DNA from: Rhizobium sp. J15
GTDB lineage: Bacteria > Pseudomonadota > Alphaproteobacteria > Rhizobiales > Rhizobiaceae
Reading direction: 5' to 3'
Assembly: GCF_002531825.1 (NCBI RefSeq)
Contig: NZ_NWSX01000025.1
Span: forward strand, 1-64,000
DNA: 64,000 bases
Shown here: positions 1 through 7,204 of the stretch, one piece after another
How the letters are laid out: the number at the start of each line of letters is the position of its first letter
Numbering within the stretch: the stretch's first letter is position 1
Notes under the pieces: model-generated
What the model was told of the DNA's origin: nothing
Databases searched by the model: none
What the model saw: only the letters and a program-made list of their open reading frames with translations
Position numbers and translations under genes: made by a program

Positions 1-451
1 CGTTCTCGAGCTCGAAATGCTCGCCGATGCCGGCGGCAATCGGGTGGCGTTGGTTGATCGTCCACAGCCGCTCGCGTTCGCCGGCCTCGCGCCATTTCAG
101 TGCGCAGGGCGTGCCCATCAGCCGTTTGAAGATCTTGGAGAAATGGCCGGAATGCAGCACCAGCAGGCCCATGCCCTCCCAGACGCGCTTGGCGACACGC
201 TCGACGACGATGTCGGAGACCGCGCCATGATCCTTGTGGCCCCACCAGGTCAAGACGTCGGTCTCGGCAAGCCGGGCTTCGCTGAGGCCATGCTCCGGCT
301 CCTGCAGCGTCGCCGTCGTCGCCGAGATGGCGGGATCGGCATTCAGCGCATTGGCGATCGTCGTGTGCATGCCCTCGGGATAGATGCCGCGGACGATTTC
401 ATTGGTGGTCTCGTGAATATTCTCTCCCCAGACGACGGTGCGTATGGCCAT
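1..451 (-). CDS. ThuA-like trehalose utilization family protein (3' end cut by window edge)
   Basis: An open frame on the minus strand starts at ATG 451-449 and runs off the left edge, giving about 150 visible residues. It opens with MAIRTVVWGENIHETTNEIV and contains DVLTWWGHKDHGAV and LLVLHSGHFSKIFKRLMG, which match the ThuA / class-I glutamine-amidotransferase-like fold family. ThuA was named for trehalose/maltitol use in Sinorhizobium meliloti, but the family has several rhizobial paralogues and no sugar transporter is visible here. The exact substrate therefore stays open. The stop codon lies outside the window. Confidence 0.8.
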   Translation of the reverse strand, partial: MAIRTVVWGENIHETTNEIVRGIYPEGMHTTIANALNADPAISATTATLQEPEHGLSEARLAETDVLTWWGHKDHGAVSDIVVERVAKRVWEGMGLLVLHSGHFSKIFKRLMGTPCALKWREAGERERLWTINQRHPIAAGIGEHFELEN

Positions 452-645
452 GATGTGCTCCTCTGGAAGCTGGAAGTCTCGAGCAGGCGGGAAAAGCAGA
501 ATTCAAAGCGCTTTGGAAAAAGGCGCTGGGTACGCCCCGATCTCCTCCACGTCCAAGCAACACATAGCCCTTTGTCAGGAATTTGACAAAGGGGAAAATT
601 TGTCGCGCGGGCCTCGAAGGAGGATTCTGAAATATCGCAGTGAAA

Positions 646-987
646 TCAATGCGAAACGGACTTCGAGAACAGGTTGACGACGACGACGCCCGATATGATC
701 AGCCCGAGGCCGATGATCGCCGGCAAGTCGAGGCGCTGCTTGAAGAAGACGAGGCCGACCGAGGAAATCAGCACGATTCCCAAAGCGCTCCAAATCGCAT
801 AGGCGATGCCGACGGGAATGCTCTTCAGCGTCAGCGACAGGCAATAGAAGGCGGCCGCATAGCAGGCGACGACAAGTGCCGTCGGCCCGATGCGGGTGAA
901 CTGTTGCGACAATTGCAGCGCGGTCGTGCCGATGACTTCGAGCACGATGGCTGCAAAGAGCAGCCCGTAAATGGCGGCCTGGCTCAT
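646..987 (-). CDS. SMR-family small multidrug efflux protein (EmrE/QacE type)
   Basis: The 113-residue protein has four predicted membrane helices. Glu17 sits in VLEVIGTTAL in helix 1, the conserved proton/drug-binding glutamate of EmrE, and GIAYAIWSALG matches the helix 3 signature. It should exchange protons for cationic drugs as a dimer in the inner membrane. I start it at 987 because AAGGAA lies just upstream of that ATG. The longer frame to 1029 would add 14 residues unlike the family. It begins 19 bases after the TetR gene stop, so the two are probably co-transcribed and the drug or a metabolite relieves repression. Confidence 0.9.
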   Translation of the reverse strand: MSQAAIYGLLFAAIVLEVIGTTALQLSQQFTRIGPTALVVACYAAAFYCLSLTLKSIPVGIAYAIWSALGIVLISSVGLVFFKQRLDLPAIIGLGLIISGVVVVNLFSKSVSH

Positions 988-1006
988 AGAGGCATTCCTT
1001 TTCGGA

Positions 1007-1570
1007 TTACTTTCCGGTGAGCTCGACAAGGCGGCCGATGAGATCCCGCCTCAGAGCATCGCTGATGTCATGGCTCTCCAGCGTATCGGAGAACCAAAGG
1101 CCGTCGGCCGCAAAGCGCACGATCTGCGCGTCGAGCGAGGAATCGGTGCCGACATATTCCTCCGCCCGGGCCTGCACCCATTGTCGCCAGCGCAGCCGCA
1201 GCCGGGGTTCGGCAAGAAGCGCGATCGTCACCTGCGTCCAGCTTTTGGAATCGTCGGGACGATCCTTGAGACCGGACACCGCCCTCAGATAGGCGCGGGT
1301 GAAGCGGCCTTGCGGCTGCGGATCGCCGCGCATCAATTCCTCGATATCGGCGTCGAACTTTTCGAGCAGGCTCTCGAACAGCGCGTCGAGCAGCGCATTC
1401 TTCGTCGGGAAATGGTGCAGCAGCCCGCCCTTGCTGACGCTGGAGGCGGAAGAGACCGCATCGAGCGTGACGGCCGCCATACCATCGCTGGCGGCAAGAC
1501 GCGCGGCGACCTCCAGCAACTGCTGGCGCACGAGAGCCGGTTGTTTCTTGCGATGATGAGCGTTCGACAT
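1007..1570 (-). CDS. TetR-family transcriptional regulator
   Basis: The 187-residue protein carries an N-terminal TetR helix-turn-helix (about residues 10-55; TLDAVSSASSVSKGGLLHHFPTK split over the recognition helix) and a variable ligand-binding C-terminal part. The start at 1570 is preferred to 1606 because a perfect palindrome at 1585-1598 would otherwise lie inside the coding region. The downstream SMR pump is only 19 bases away. Autorepression plus control of the pump is the expected arrangement, but the ligand is unknown. Confidence 0.88.
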   Translation of the reverse strand: MSNAHHRKKQPALVRQQLLEVAARLAASDGMAAVTLDAVSSASSVSKGGLLHHFPTKNALLDALFESLLEKFDADIEELMRGDPQPQGRFTRAYLRAVSGLKDRPDDSKSWTQVTIALLAEPRLRLRWRQWVQARAEEYVGTDSSLDAQIVRFAADGLWFSDTLESHDISDALRRDLIGRLVELTGK

Positions 1571-1584
1571 GCCGTTATAAAGAT

Positions 1585-1598
1585 ACCGTCCGGACGGT
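1585..1598. promoter_or_regulatory. Palindromic operator candidate for the TetR-SMR unit
   Basis: ACCGTCCGGACGGT is a perfect 14-base palindrome 14 bases upstream of the TetR start. Its size and position fit an autorepressor operator. The AT-rich segment between it and the start (TATCTTTATAAC on the minus strand) could hold the -10 element. Confidence 0.6.
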
Positions 1599-1739
1599 TT
1601 TGTCAAGAAGAATCGGCTGAACAGCTTGCGCCATAGGCATTATGGGCGAAATGCCGCGGCACTTTGATGACAGTTGCGATCGTTTTCCGCCCGGTGCATG
1701 AAGGGTCGGCCGGATGGCAATGATATCGGGGATGGTTTC

Positions 1740-2150
1740 GTGACGGAAAAGGTCACCACTCTATATGAAGCGATCGGCGGCGATCCCGCCGTGCGGGCGC
1801 TGACGCATCGCTTCTACGTGCTGATGGATACGCTGCCGGAGGCAAGCAACGTGCGCGCCGTTCATCCGCCGAGCCTTGAGGGCAGCGAAGAGAAATTCTA
1901 CGAATATATGAGCGGCTATCTCGGCGGCCCGCCGCTCTATACCGACAAGCGCGGCCATCCGCGCCTGCGCAGCCGCCACTTCGTCGCCGAGATCGGCCCG
2001 GTCGAGCGCGACGAATGGCTGCTCTGCTTCCGCCGCGCGCTCGATGAGACGATCGCCAGCCAGGCGCTGCGCGACCTGATCTGGGCGCCGGTCGAACGCC
2101 TTGCCTATCACATGCAAAACAAAGCCCCTGACACCGAGGAACAGCCATGA
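1740..2150 (+). CDS. Group II truncated haemoglobin
   Basis: From the GTG at 1740 the product is 136 residues, the normal size for a 2-on-2 globin. Visible markers are Phe25-Tyr26 (B9-B10), the proximal His80 in HPRLRSRHF, and Trp93 (G8), which together point to group II (trHbO type). Such globins bind O2 or NO and take part in oxidative or nitrosative protection. The GTG is chosen because TEKVTTLYEAIGGDPAVRAL matches family N-termini and GGGGA at 1728-1732 is a good ribosome binding site. Upstream ATGs (1674, 1698) would add unrelated residues. The stop overlaps the next start (ATGA). Confidence 0.88.
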   Translation: MTEKVTTLYEAIGGDPAVRALTHRFYVLMDTLPEASNVRAVHPPSLEGSEEKFYEYMSGYLGGPPLYTDKRGHPRLRSRHFVAEIGPVERDEWLLCFRRALDETIASQALRDLIWAPVERLAYHMQNKAPDTEEQP

Positions 2151-2518
2151 GCCTGAACACGCGCCTGGAGCCGGTGCTCTATCTCTTTGCCGGCCTGTTC
2201 GGTGTATCAGGCGTGGCGCTCGCCGCCCTTGCCGCCCACGGCGGCGGACAAGCCAACGTTGCGGCATCCGCATCGGCCATGTGCCTCGCGCACGCGCCTG
2301 CCCTCTTGGCATTGGCTCTCGGGACAGCAAGGCTCAAAACCGCCTGGCTGGCCGGTTTCCTCATGATCCTGGGAACGCTGCTCTTTGCGGGCGACCTCGT
2401 CACCCTGCGCTTCACCGGCGCCGGCCTCTTCCCCTATGCCGCGCCGACCGGCGGCTGGGCGATGATGCTCGGCTGGCTGGCCGTTGCGGCGGGTGCTGTC
2501 TTCCGCGTCAGAGCTTAG
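2147..2518 (+). CDS. DUF423 family membrane protein
   Basis: The 123-residue hydrophobic protein has four predicted transmembrane helices and the small glycine/alanine-rich layout of the DUF423 (YgdD-like) family, with LAALAAHG near the end of helix 1. Function is unknown. It overlaps the globin stop by four bases, so the two are translationally coupled. Its own 3' end overlaps the convergent VOC gene by four bases. Confidence 0.8.
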   Translation: MSLNTRLEPVLYLFAGLFGVSGVALAALAAHGGGQANVAASASAMCLAHAPALLALALGTARLKTAWLAGFLMILGTLLFAGDLVTLRFTGAGLFPYAAPTGGWAMMLGWLAVAAGAVFRVRA

Positions 2519-2886
2519 CCGCGCTGCTGCGGTACGCGACCGAAGCGCAAGAGGTTGCCGTGTGGATCATGGATATAGAACTCCTCCATGTTCCACGGCC
2601 GCACTTCCATCTCGGTCAGGCGTTCGATGCCCTTTTTGCGATATTCCGCATGAAGGGCGCCGATACCGCCGCCCCTGAGATAGACGGAGGTCTTCTCGCA
2701 GAGCCCGGTATCTTCGGTGCGCCAGAAATGCAGCTCCATGTCGTCACGCCGCAGGATGAGATAATCCTCCGCCTGATAGACGACATTGGCAAAGCCGAGC
2801 TTGTCTCGATAGAAGGCAAGCGTCGCATCGATATCGAGCGACGGAAGAACCGGCAGGACCTCGATGCGATCAGGCCCCTGATTCAT
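2515..2886 (-). CDS. VOC-superfamily (glyoxalase/bleomycin-resistance-like) protein
   Basis: The 123-residue product has the beta-alpha-beta-beta-beta layout of one VOC domain pair: VLPVLPSLDIDATLAFYRDKLGF at the start and FYIHDPHGNLLRFGR at the end. The closest named relatives are bleomycin-binding proteins, but the family is broad and no substrate can be assigned. It is the last gene of a tightly packed minus-strand set and overlaps the IsdG-like gene by four bases. Confidence 0.82.
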   Translation of the reverse strand: MNQGPDRIEVLPVLPSLDIDATLAFYRDKLGFANVVYQAEDYLILRRDDMELHFWRTEDTGLCEKTSVYLRGGGIGALHAEYRKKGIERLTEMEVRPWNMEEFYIHDPHGNLLRFGRVPQQRG

Positions 2887-3197
2887 ATGCCGTCGACCAC
2901 GTTGAAGCCTTCGAAGACCGGCGGCCCCTTGTACATCGCCTTGCGGTCGCCGGCATTGCGGTGTGCGGCGCGGAAATTCTCGGACTTCGTCCAGTTCTGA
3001 AAATCCTCTTCGCTCTTCCAGACCGTGTGCGAGGAATAGAGCGTATAGCCCTCCTCTTCGTTGAGCTTGCCGCGCAGCAGGCGGAATTCGACGAAACCGG
3101 GCACCTCGGCCAGGCTGGAATCGCGGTTGCGCCAGACGGTCTCGAAATCGCCCTCAGTCCCGGTGACGACCTTGAAGCGGTTCATTGCGATATACAT
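2883..3197 (-). CDS. IsdG/HmuQ-like haem-degrading monooxygenase (antibiotic-biosynthesis monooxygenase fold)
   Basis: The 104-residue ferredoxin-like protein keeps the IsdG catalytic triad: Asn6 (MYIAMNRF), Trp69 (DFQNWTKS) and His79 (FRAAHRN), with the same spacing as IsdG. Related rhizobial proteins HmuQ and HmuD of Bradyrhizobium degrade haem and release iron. Its place next to tonB and hmuPSTUV, in an operon with an IRO-like box, supports intracellular haem breakdown. Some ABM-fold proteins have other roles, so the reaction is inferred. It overlaps the VOC gene (ATGA). Confidence 0.8.
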   Translation of the reverse strand: MYIAMNRFKVVTGTEGDFETVWRNRDSSLAEVPGFVEFRLLRGKLNEEEGYTLYSSHTVWKSEEDFQNWTKSENFRAAHRNAGDRKAMYKGPPVFEGFNVVDGI

Positions 3198-3206
3198 GAA
3201 ATCTCC

Positions 3207-3479
3207 TTACGCCTTCCTCTTTGCCGCCCTTGCTGCACGAGAGGGAAAGGCGAGAATATTATTGCCGTTTGCCGCCGCCGCGCCAAGCGGTCTCGTTGTC
3301 GCTTCTCCGGGCATGCGCGCCTCCCAGGTCGGGAACAGCGTCACGTTCGGATAGATCTGCTGGCGTTCGGCATGCTGCTGAAAAAGTTCGTAGAGCTCGG
3401 GCACGAGGCCGTCGCCGTTCTGGGCGGCGAGCTTGTGCAGGCCGATCATGGTGAAGCCGTCGGGGCGGTGGTCGTTCAT
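3207..3479 (-). CDS. Conserved-looking 90-residue protein of unknown function
   Basis: I do not recognise this protein. Its first half is charged and probably helical (GLHKLAAQNGDGLVPELYEL), the second half is Ala/Arg-rich with NNILAFPSRAARAAKRKA at the end. It has no signal peptide or membrane segment. Its start overlaps the DUF2325 stop by four bases and its stop lies ten bases before the haem monooxygenase, so it is an integral member of this operon and may share an iron/haem role. Confidence 0.7.
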   Translation of the reverse strand: MNDHRPDGFTMIGLHKLAAQNGDGLVPELYELFQQHAERQQIYPNVTLFPTWEARMPGEATTRPLGAAAANGNNILAFPSRAARAAKRKA

Positions 3480-3883
3480 CGGGAATTGTCTCGTTCGTTC
3501 ATCGTCTGCAGCGCACGCTCCAGGCTGGACTTGCTGCCGTTGCGAAGTGGGATGAAGGCCTTGCCGAACTTCTTGCAGCCGGTCTTCACGCGCAGGCAGG
3601 CATCGTGGCTGATACAGTCGATCGGGCAGAACACGCAGTCGACCGAAGGAAGCACGGTATCGATGCGCGAAACCGCTTCGCGCAAGCCCCCGTCGTGATG
3701 AATGAGCTCGGCGCCGAAATTGCTGCAGATCTGGCGAAGATGCGCCACCTGGCAGTCACGCCCGCCGACATAGAGGAAACTGCGGCCATCGAGTTTCGAT
3801 CGCCCATGGGATGCCAGGCCGGCCTCCTCGCCCGCGCTGTCGCGGACCTCCCGGTTCGATCCCTTCTTGCCCTTGCGAGCCAT
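3476..3883 (-). CDS. DUF2325 domain protein
   Basis: The 135-residue protein has a basic, disordered N-terminus (MARKGKKGSNRE) and then a DUF2325 domain: SFLYVGGRDCQVAHLRQIC, AELIHHDGGLREAVSRID, CVFCPIDCISHDACLRVK. Six cysteines and paired histidines sit in conserved positions, which suggests metal or redox chemistry, although no function is established. It is the first gene of the four-gene operon, reading away from tonB, with AT-rich promoter sequence upstream. Confidence 0.82.
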   Translation of the reverse strand: MARKGKKGSNREVRDSAGEEAGLASHGRSKLDGRSFLYVGGRDCQVAHLRQICSNFGAELIHHDGGLREAVSRIDTVLPSVDCVFCPIDCISHDACLRVKTGCKKFGKAFIPLRNGSKSSLERALQTMNERDNSR

Positions 3884-3973
3884 ATACCACCCGTTCGCTC
3901 GTTGATCGTCACACGATTCCTGCGTGTGCGAACGGACCTTATTAAACTTGATTTTTAGAGTAAAGTATAAAGT

Positions 3974-3988
3974 TGATTATTTTTATCA
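3974..3988. promoter_or_regulatory. IRO-like box (RirA-type iron operator) upstream of the DUF2325 operon
   Basis: The sequence TGATTATTTTTATCA fits the TGA-N9-TCA pattern described for RirA/IRO sites in rhizobia. On the minus strand a TATACT -10-like hexamer follows (plus 3964-3969), so the box would overlap the -35 region, as expected for repression under iron sufficiency. The pattern is short and AT-rich, so chance matches are possible. Confidence 0.5.
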
Positions 3989-3991
3989 TAT

Positions 3992-5281
3992 TTACTCCCT
4001 CCCGATCTCGAAGACCTGCGTGAAGCTCATCGAGATTCCGCCTGGAGTCGGACTGAAGGGTGACGCGCGCCGCACAGCCTCAGCAGCCGCCCGATCGATC
4101 TCCGGAACGCCCGAGCTTCTGGAGATGACAGCAGAGACAAGATTGCCGCTTCCAGTGATGGTCAGCGTCACTCCGGCCGTCCCGCTAACGTTCTTCGGCT
4201 CGCGAAGGGCGCGCCGGATGCGTGCACGAACCTTTCCGCCGTAGTTGGCGCGGGCGGCTGTGCCTACCCCGTTATTATTGGCGGCGGCTTGCGAATTGCG
4301 GTCTGACTGGGCTGACGGATTACCTTCAGCAACGCCACGCACAGAATCCTGCTGCCCCTCGCCCTGCGAGCCCGCAGTCTTCTTCGGCAGGCGCTTTTTC
4401 TCGGTCGGTTTCGGCTTTTCCTCAGTTACCGCTTTAGGTTTCGGCTTCGGCGTCACGACCTCTTCCGGCACATCTGGCTCCGGCTGCACCTCGGCCGTTT
4501 CGACGGGCTTGACCTCCTCGGGCTCGACTGCGGCGACAGGAGGGGTCTCTGATGGCTGAACTGCCGGGGGTATTTCGTCAGCGGGCCTCTGCTCCTCGGG
4601 AACGACCGTCGACATCGGTTGTGCGACGGCAGTTTCCGCCGGAACTTCGGAAACAAGGATTTCCGGTTCGACCGCCGCTGCCGTCTCCGGCGAAACACGC
4701 GTTACCTCAGGAGCAGGCGCTTGCTGGATCGGATCCTGAGTTTCTATGGGCGAGACTTCGGTCGGCTGGATTGTCTCCGGCTCAACCGCCTCTGGAATGA
4801 TTTCTTCCTGTACGGTCACATCGGTCTCGCCTGCGGCGGTCTGGTCGATGTCGGAGTTACCGTACATCACAACGCTGACAGCCTCTCCGGCCTCCTCGAT
4901 TGCTTCTTCCGGGATGTGGGGGAAGGCAACGATCAGTGCTGCGGCCAGCGTCGCATGGAAAATCAGCGAGCAAACACAACTTAGCGCCACCCGCCGCCGT
5001 ACCGGCGTCTGCTCGTCTTCCTGCTTTTCCACCGCCGCATCCATCGGCGGCGCAGGAGCCGGAGTTTCCGGCGCGGTTTCCGGATGGTCGGGGAAGGAAG
5101 ATATCTGGGCGAAACGCGTGTAGTGGATCACCGTTTCGCCGGCCGGCTGGCGTTGCGCGTTGCGCAGTTCCGGAAGCTCGTGGCCAGGATGCATGCCGGG
5201 CGTATTGTCGTTCAGGCTGTCGTCGGCGTCCGCCTCCCCGATGAGCACCTGTCTCGATCTGGACTTCGCTGAAATCGCCAT
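3992..5281 (-). CDS. tonB: TonB energy transducer
   Basis: The 429-residue protein has one transmembrane helix (about residues 98-120) with the TonB Ser-x3-His motif (Ser105, His109), a long Pro/Glu/Val/Lys-rich periplasmic spacer, and a C-terminal TonB domain (about 345-429; GKVRARIRRALREPKNVSG, ISRSSGVPEIDRAAAEAVRR). It couples the proton motive force to outer-membrane haem or siderophore receptors. In R. leguminosarum tonB lies beside and divergent from hmuPSTUV, as here. The 97-residue cytoplasmic N-terminal extension is unusual. An internal start is possible, but MAISAKSRSRQ lies in an open, acidic, structured-looking frame. Confidence 0.92.
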   Translation of the reverse strand: MAISAKSRSRQVLIGEADADDSLNDNTPGMHPGHELPELRNAQRQPAGETVIHYTRFAQISSFPDHPETAPETPAPAPPMDAAVEKQEDEQTPVRRRVALSCVCSLIFHATLAAALIVAFPHIPEEAIEEAGEAVSVVMYGNSDIDQTAAGETDVTVQEEIIPEAVEPETIQPTEVSPIETQDPIQQAPAPEVTRVSPETAAAVEPEILVSEVPAETAVAQPMSTVVPEEQRPADEIPPAVQPSETPPVAAVEPEEVKPVETAEVQPEPDVPEEVVTPKPKPKAVTEEKPKPTEKKRLPKKTAGSQGEGQQDSVRGVAEGNPSAQSDRNSQAAANNNGVGTAARANYGGKVRARIRRALREPKNVSGTAGVTLTITGSGNLVSAVISRSSGVPEIDRAAAEAVRRASPFSPTPGGISMSFTQVFEIGRE

Positions 5282-5312
5282 TGTCTACGCCTCGGACAGC
5301 CTGAAACATGCC

Positions 5313-5333
5313 CGCCGGGGTTCATCCCCGGCG
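5313..5333 (-). terminator. Hairpin terminator candidate after the exported-protein gene
   Basis: CGCCGGGG-TTCAT-CCCCGGCG is a perfect 8-bp stem with a 5-base loop, located six bases after the stop of the 5339-5764 gene. It lacks a T run. It leaves only about 30 bases for any tonB-specific promoter, so tonB may depend partly on readthrough. Confidence 0.5.
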
Positions 5334-5338
5334 TGTTC

Positions 5339-5764
5339 TCATCCCTCGAAGGGAACGGAAATCTGCGAGCGGGTGACGATACCCTTCATGCATTCGCCGG
5401 CCGCCGGCCCGTCGCAAACAGGCGTGTCGTTGATGAGGATGCGGGTCACGCTCTCGCATTTGACATTCGGCATGTCGAACTGGCGCACGCGCTTCTTGCC
5501 TTGCGGCAGATCGCGGAAGTCGAGAACGGTGATGCGGTCGACGGCATTCTTGTCGTTGAAGAAGGCGAGCTCGAAGGAGACCTTGTTGATGGCGGCAGGC
5601 AGCTTGTTGAGCGCCACGAAGGTCATCATGCAGCCCTTCTGCGAAGGCGCCAGCGCATTGAGCTCGACATCGAGAGAAGCGGCGGGCGCCGCCTCCTGCG
5701 CCTGGCATAGACTTGAAAACGCCATCACGATGCCGGCCGCAACGGCCGCGAACCTACCCGTCAT
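5339..5764 (-). CDS. Exported protein of unknown function between tonB and hmuP
   Basis: The 141-residue product has a clear signal peptide (MTGRFAAVAAGIVMAFSSLC, cleavage near SLCQA/QE) and a mature region with five cysteines, including VCDGPAAGECMKG near the end, suggesting disulfides in the periplasm. I do not recognise a named domain. It reads in the same direction as tonB and away from hmuP, so its promoter lies in the 5765-5863 region and may share iron control with the haem operon. Confidence 0.78.
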   Translation of the reverse strand: MTGRFAAVAAGIVMAFSSLCQAQEAAPAASLDVELNALAPSQKGCMMTFVALNKLPAAINKVSFELAFFNDKNAVDRITVLDFRDLPQGKKRVRQFDMPNVKCESVTRILINDTPVCDGPAAGECMKGIVTRSQISVPFEG

Positions 5765-5824
5765 AATCTTCTCCGCATTGTCGTGAGCCGTCGGCGGACG
5801 GCTTCATATCAGCAATCTCAAAAA

Positions 5825-5841
5825 CTTGACTGCGTTAGTCT
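5825..5841 (+). promoter_or_regulatory. Candidate iron-controlled promoter of hmuPSTUV
   Basis: CTTGAC at 5825-5830 resembles the alphaproteobacterial -35 element. It overlaps an imperfect IRO-like element TGA-N9-TCT (5827-5841; one mismatch from TGA-N9-TCA) and the inverted repeat GACT/AGTC. No convincing -10 is seen. If this is the -35, transcription would begin close to 5860, which bears on the hmuP start. Confidence 0.35.
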
Positions 5842-5863
5842 TCTATTGCGTCTTTAAAAAACT

Positions 5864-6124
5864 ATGAGTATGAAAGTCAAGATAATTGTAAACGCAGCCG
5901 GAGACCTCCCGATCCCCGGTCTCATGGAATTGCCAGCCGAAATGATGGTTGAAAAGCCAGATAGCTTTAAGCATGCGCCACTGCCCAGCGAGCCGGCGGC
6001 GCAACACCGGATCGTCGAAAGCGCGGATCTTTTCCGCGGCACGAACGAGATCATGATCAGACATGACGGGCTGGTTTACCGCCTGAAGATCACCCGCCAG
6101 GGCAAACTCATTCTCAATAAATAG
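5864..6124 (+). CDS. hmuP: HemP/HmuP family haem uptake protein
   Basis: The C-terminal 40 residues (RIVESADLFRGTNEIMIRHD, then GLVYRLKITRQGKLILNK) are the HemP domain. In Bradyrhizobium HmuP co-activates haem receptor transcription. In R. leguminosarum hmuP begins the haem-import operon, matching its place here. The open frame gives 86 residues, longer than the usual 55-65, and no ribosome binding site precedes 5864. Starts at 5924 or 5942 would give a product of normal size. The gene is followed 19 bases later by hmuS. Confidence 0.85.
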   Translation: MSMKVKIIVNAAGDLPIPGLMELPAEMMVEKPDSFKHAPLPSEPAAQHRIVESADLFRGTNEIMIRHDGLVYRLKITRQGKLILNK

Positions 6125-6143
6125 GCCAATAAGTAGGTAAGAC

Positions 6144-7193
6144 ATGACTGAGCAGAAAAGACCGGCGCCAGCCGAAATCCGTGCGTTTCGCGCCGACAAT
6201 CCGAAAATGCGTGAGCGCGATATCGCCGCCCAGCTGAAGATTTCCGAGGCAGCCCTCGTCGCCGCCGAAACCGGCATCAGCGTCACCCGCATCGATGGCA
6301 GCGCGACGAAGCTTCTCGAACGCGTGGAGCGCCTCGGCGAAGTGATGGCGCTGTCGCGCAACGAAAGCGCCGTGCACGAAAAGATCGGCATGTTCGAAAA
6401 CATCAAGGCCGGCATGCAGAGCGCGATCGTGCTCGGCGAGAATATCGACCTGCGCATCTTCCCGAGCCGCTGGGAGCATGGCTTCGCCGTCTCCAAGAAG
6501 GACGGCGATCAGGAGCGCCTCAGCCTGCAATATTTCGACAAGGCGGGCAACGCCGTGCACAAGGTGCATCTGCGCCCGAATTCGAATGTCGAAGCCTATC
6601 ATGCGATCGTCGCCGAGCTGAAGCTCGAAGAGCAGTCGCAGGAATTCGTCGAGGCCGAAATATCGAATGCCGCCGATGACGCCTCCGACGTCAGCCGCGA
6701 CGAGCTGCGCGACAACTGGAGCAAGCTTACCGACACCCACGAGTTCTTCGGCATGCTGAAGCGCCTGAAGATCGGCCGCCAGGCCGCCATCCGCACGGTC
6801 GGCGACGATTATGCCTGGAAGCTCGACAACACCGCGACGGCAGAGATGATGCATGCTTCGGTGAAGTCGGGCCTGCCGATCATGTGCTTCGTCGCCAACA
6901 ACGGCATCGTCCAGATCCATTCCGGCCCGATCTTCAACGTGCAGGCCATGGGTCCGTGGATCAACATCATGGACCCGACCTTCCACCTGCATCTGCGCCA
7001 GGATCACATCGCCGAGACCTGGGCGGTGCGCAAGCCGACCAAGGATGGCCACGTGACCTCGCTGGAGGCCTACAATGCCGAGGGCGAGATGATCATCCAG
7101 TTCTTCGGCAAGCGGCAGGAAGGTTTCGACGAACGCGCCGAATGGCGCGAGATCATGGAAAACCTGCCGCGGGCAGCAAGCGTGGCCGCTTAA
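6144..7193 (+). CDS. hmuS: Haem-degrading/haem-transfer factor HmuS
   Basis: The 349-residue protein shows the duplicated HemS/ChuX fold: ISVTRIDGSATKLLERVERL and ENIDLRIFPSRWEHGFAVSK in the first half, and GIVQIHSGPIFNVQAMGPWI and FHLHLRQDHIAETWAVRKP in the second. Length and both repeats are intact. HmuS binds haem arriving through HmuTUV in the cytoplasm and passes on or degrades it. It lies between hmuP and hmuT in the canonical order. Confidence 0.95.
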   Translation: MTEQKRPAPAEIRAFRADNPKMRERDIAAQLKISEAALVAAETGISVTRIDGSATKLLERVERLGEVMALSRNESAVHEKIGMFENIKAGMQSAIVLGENIDLRIFPSRWEHGFAVSKKDGDQERLSLQYFDKAGNAVHKVHLRPNSNVEAYHAIVAELKLEEQSQEFVEAEISNAADDASDVSRDELRDNWSKLTDTHEFFGMLKRLKIGRQAAIRTVGDDYAWKLDNTATAEMMHASVKSGLPIMCFVANNGIVQIHSGPIFNVQAMGPWINIMDPTFHLHLRQDHIAETWAVRKPTKDGHVTSLEAYNAEGEMIIQFFGKRQEGFDERAEWREIMENLPRAASVAA

Positions 7194-7204
7194 GGATCAT
7201 AGCG

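Noticed and set aside
3940..3970. Irr/ICE-type box (TTTAGAG...) upstream of the DUF2325 operon
   Set aside because: Only one half resembles the reported iron control element, so it is not reported as a site.
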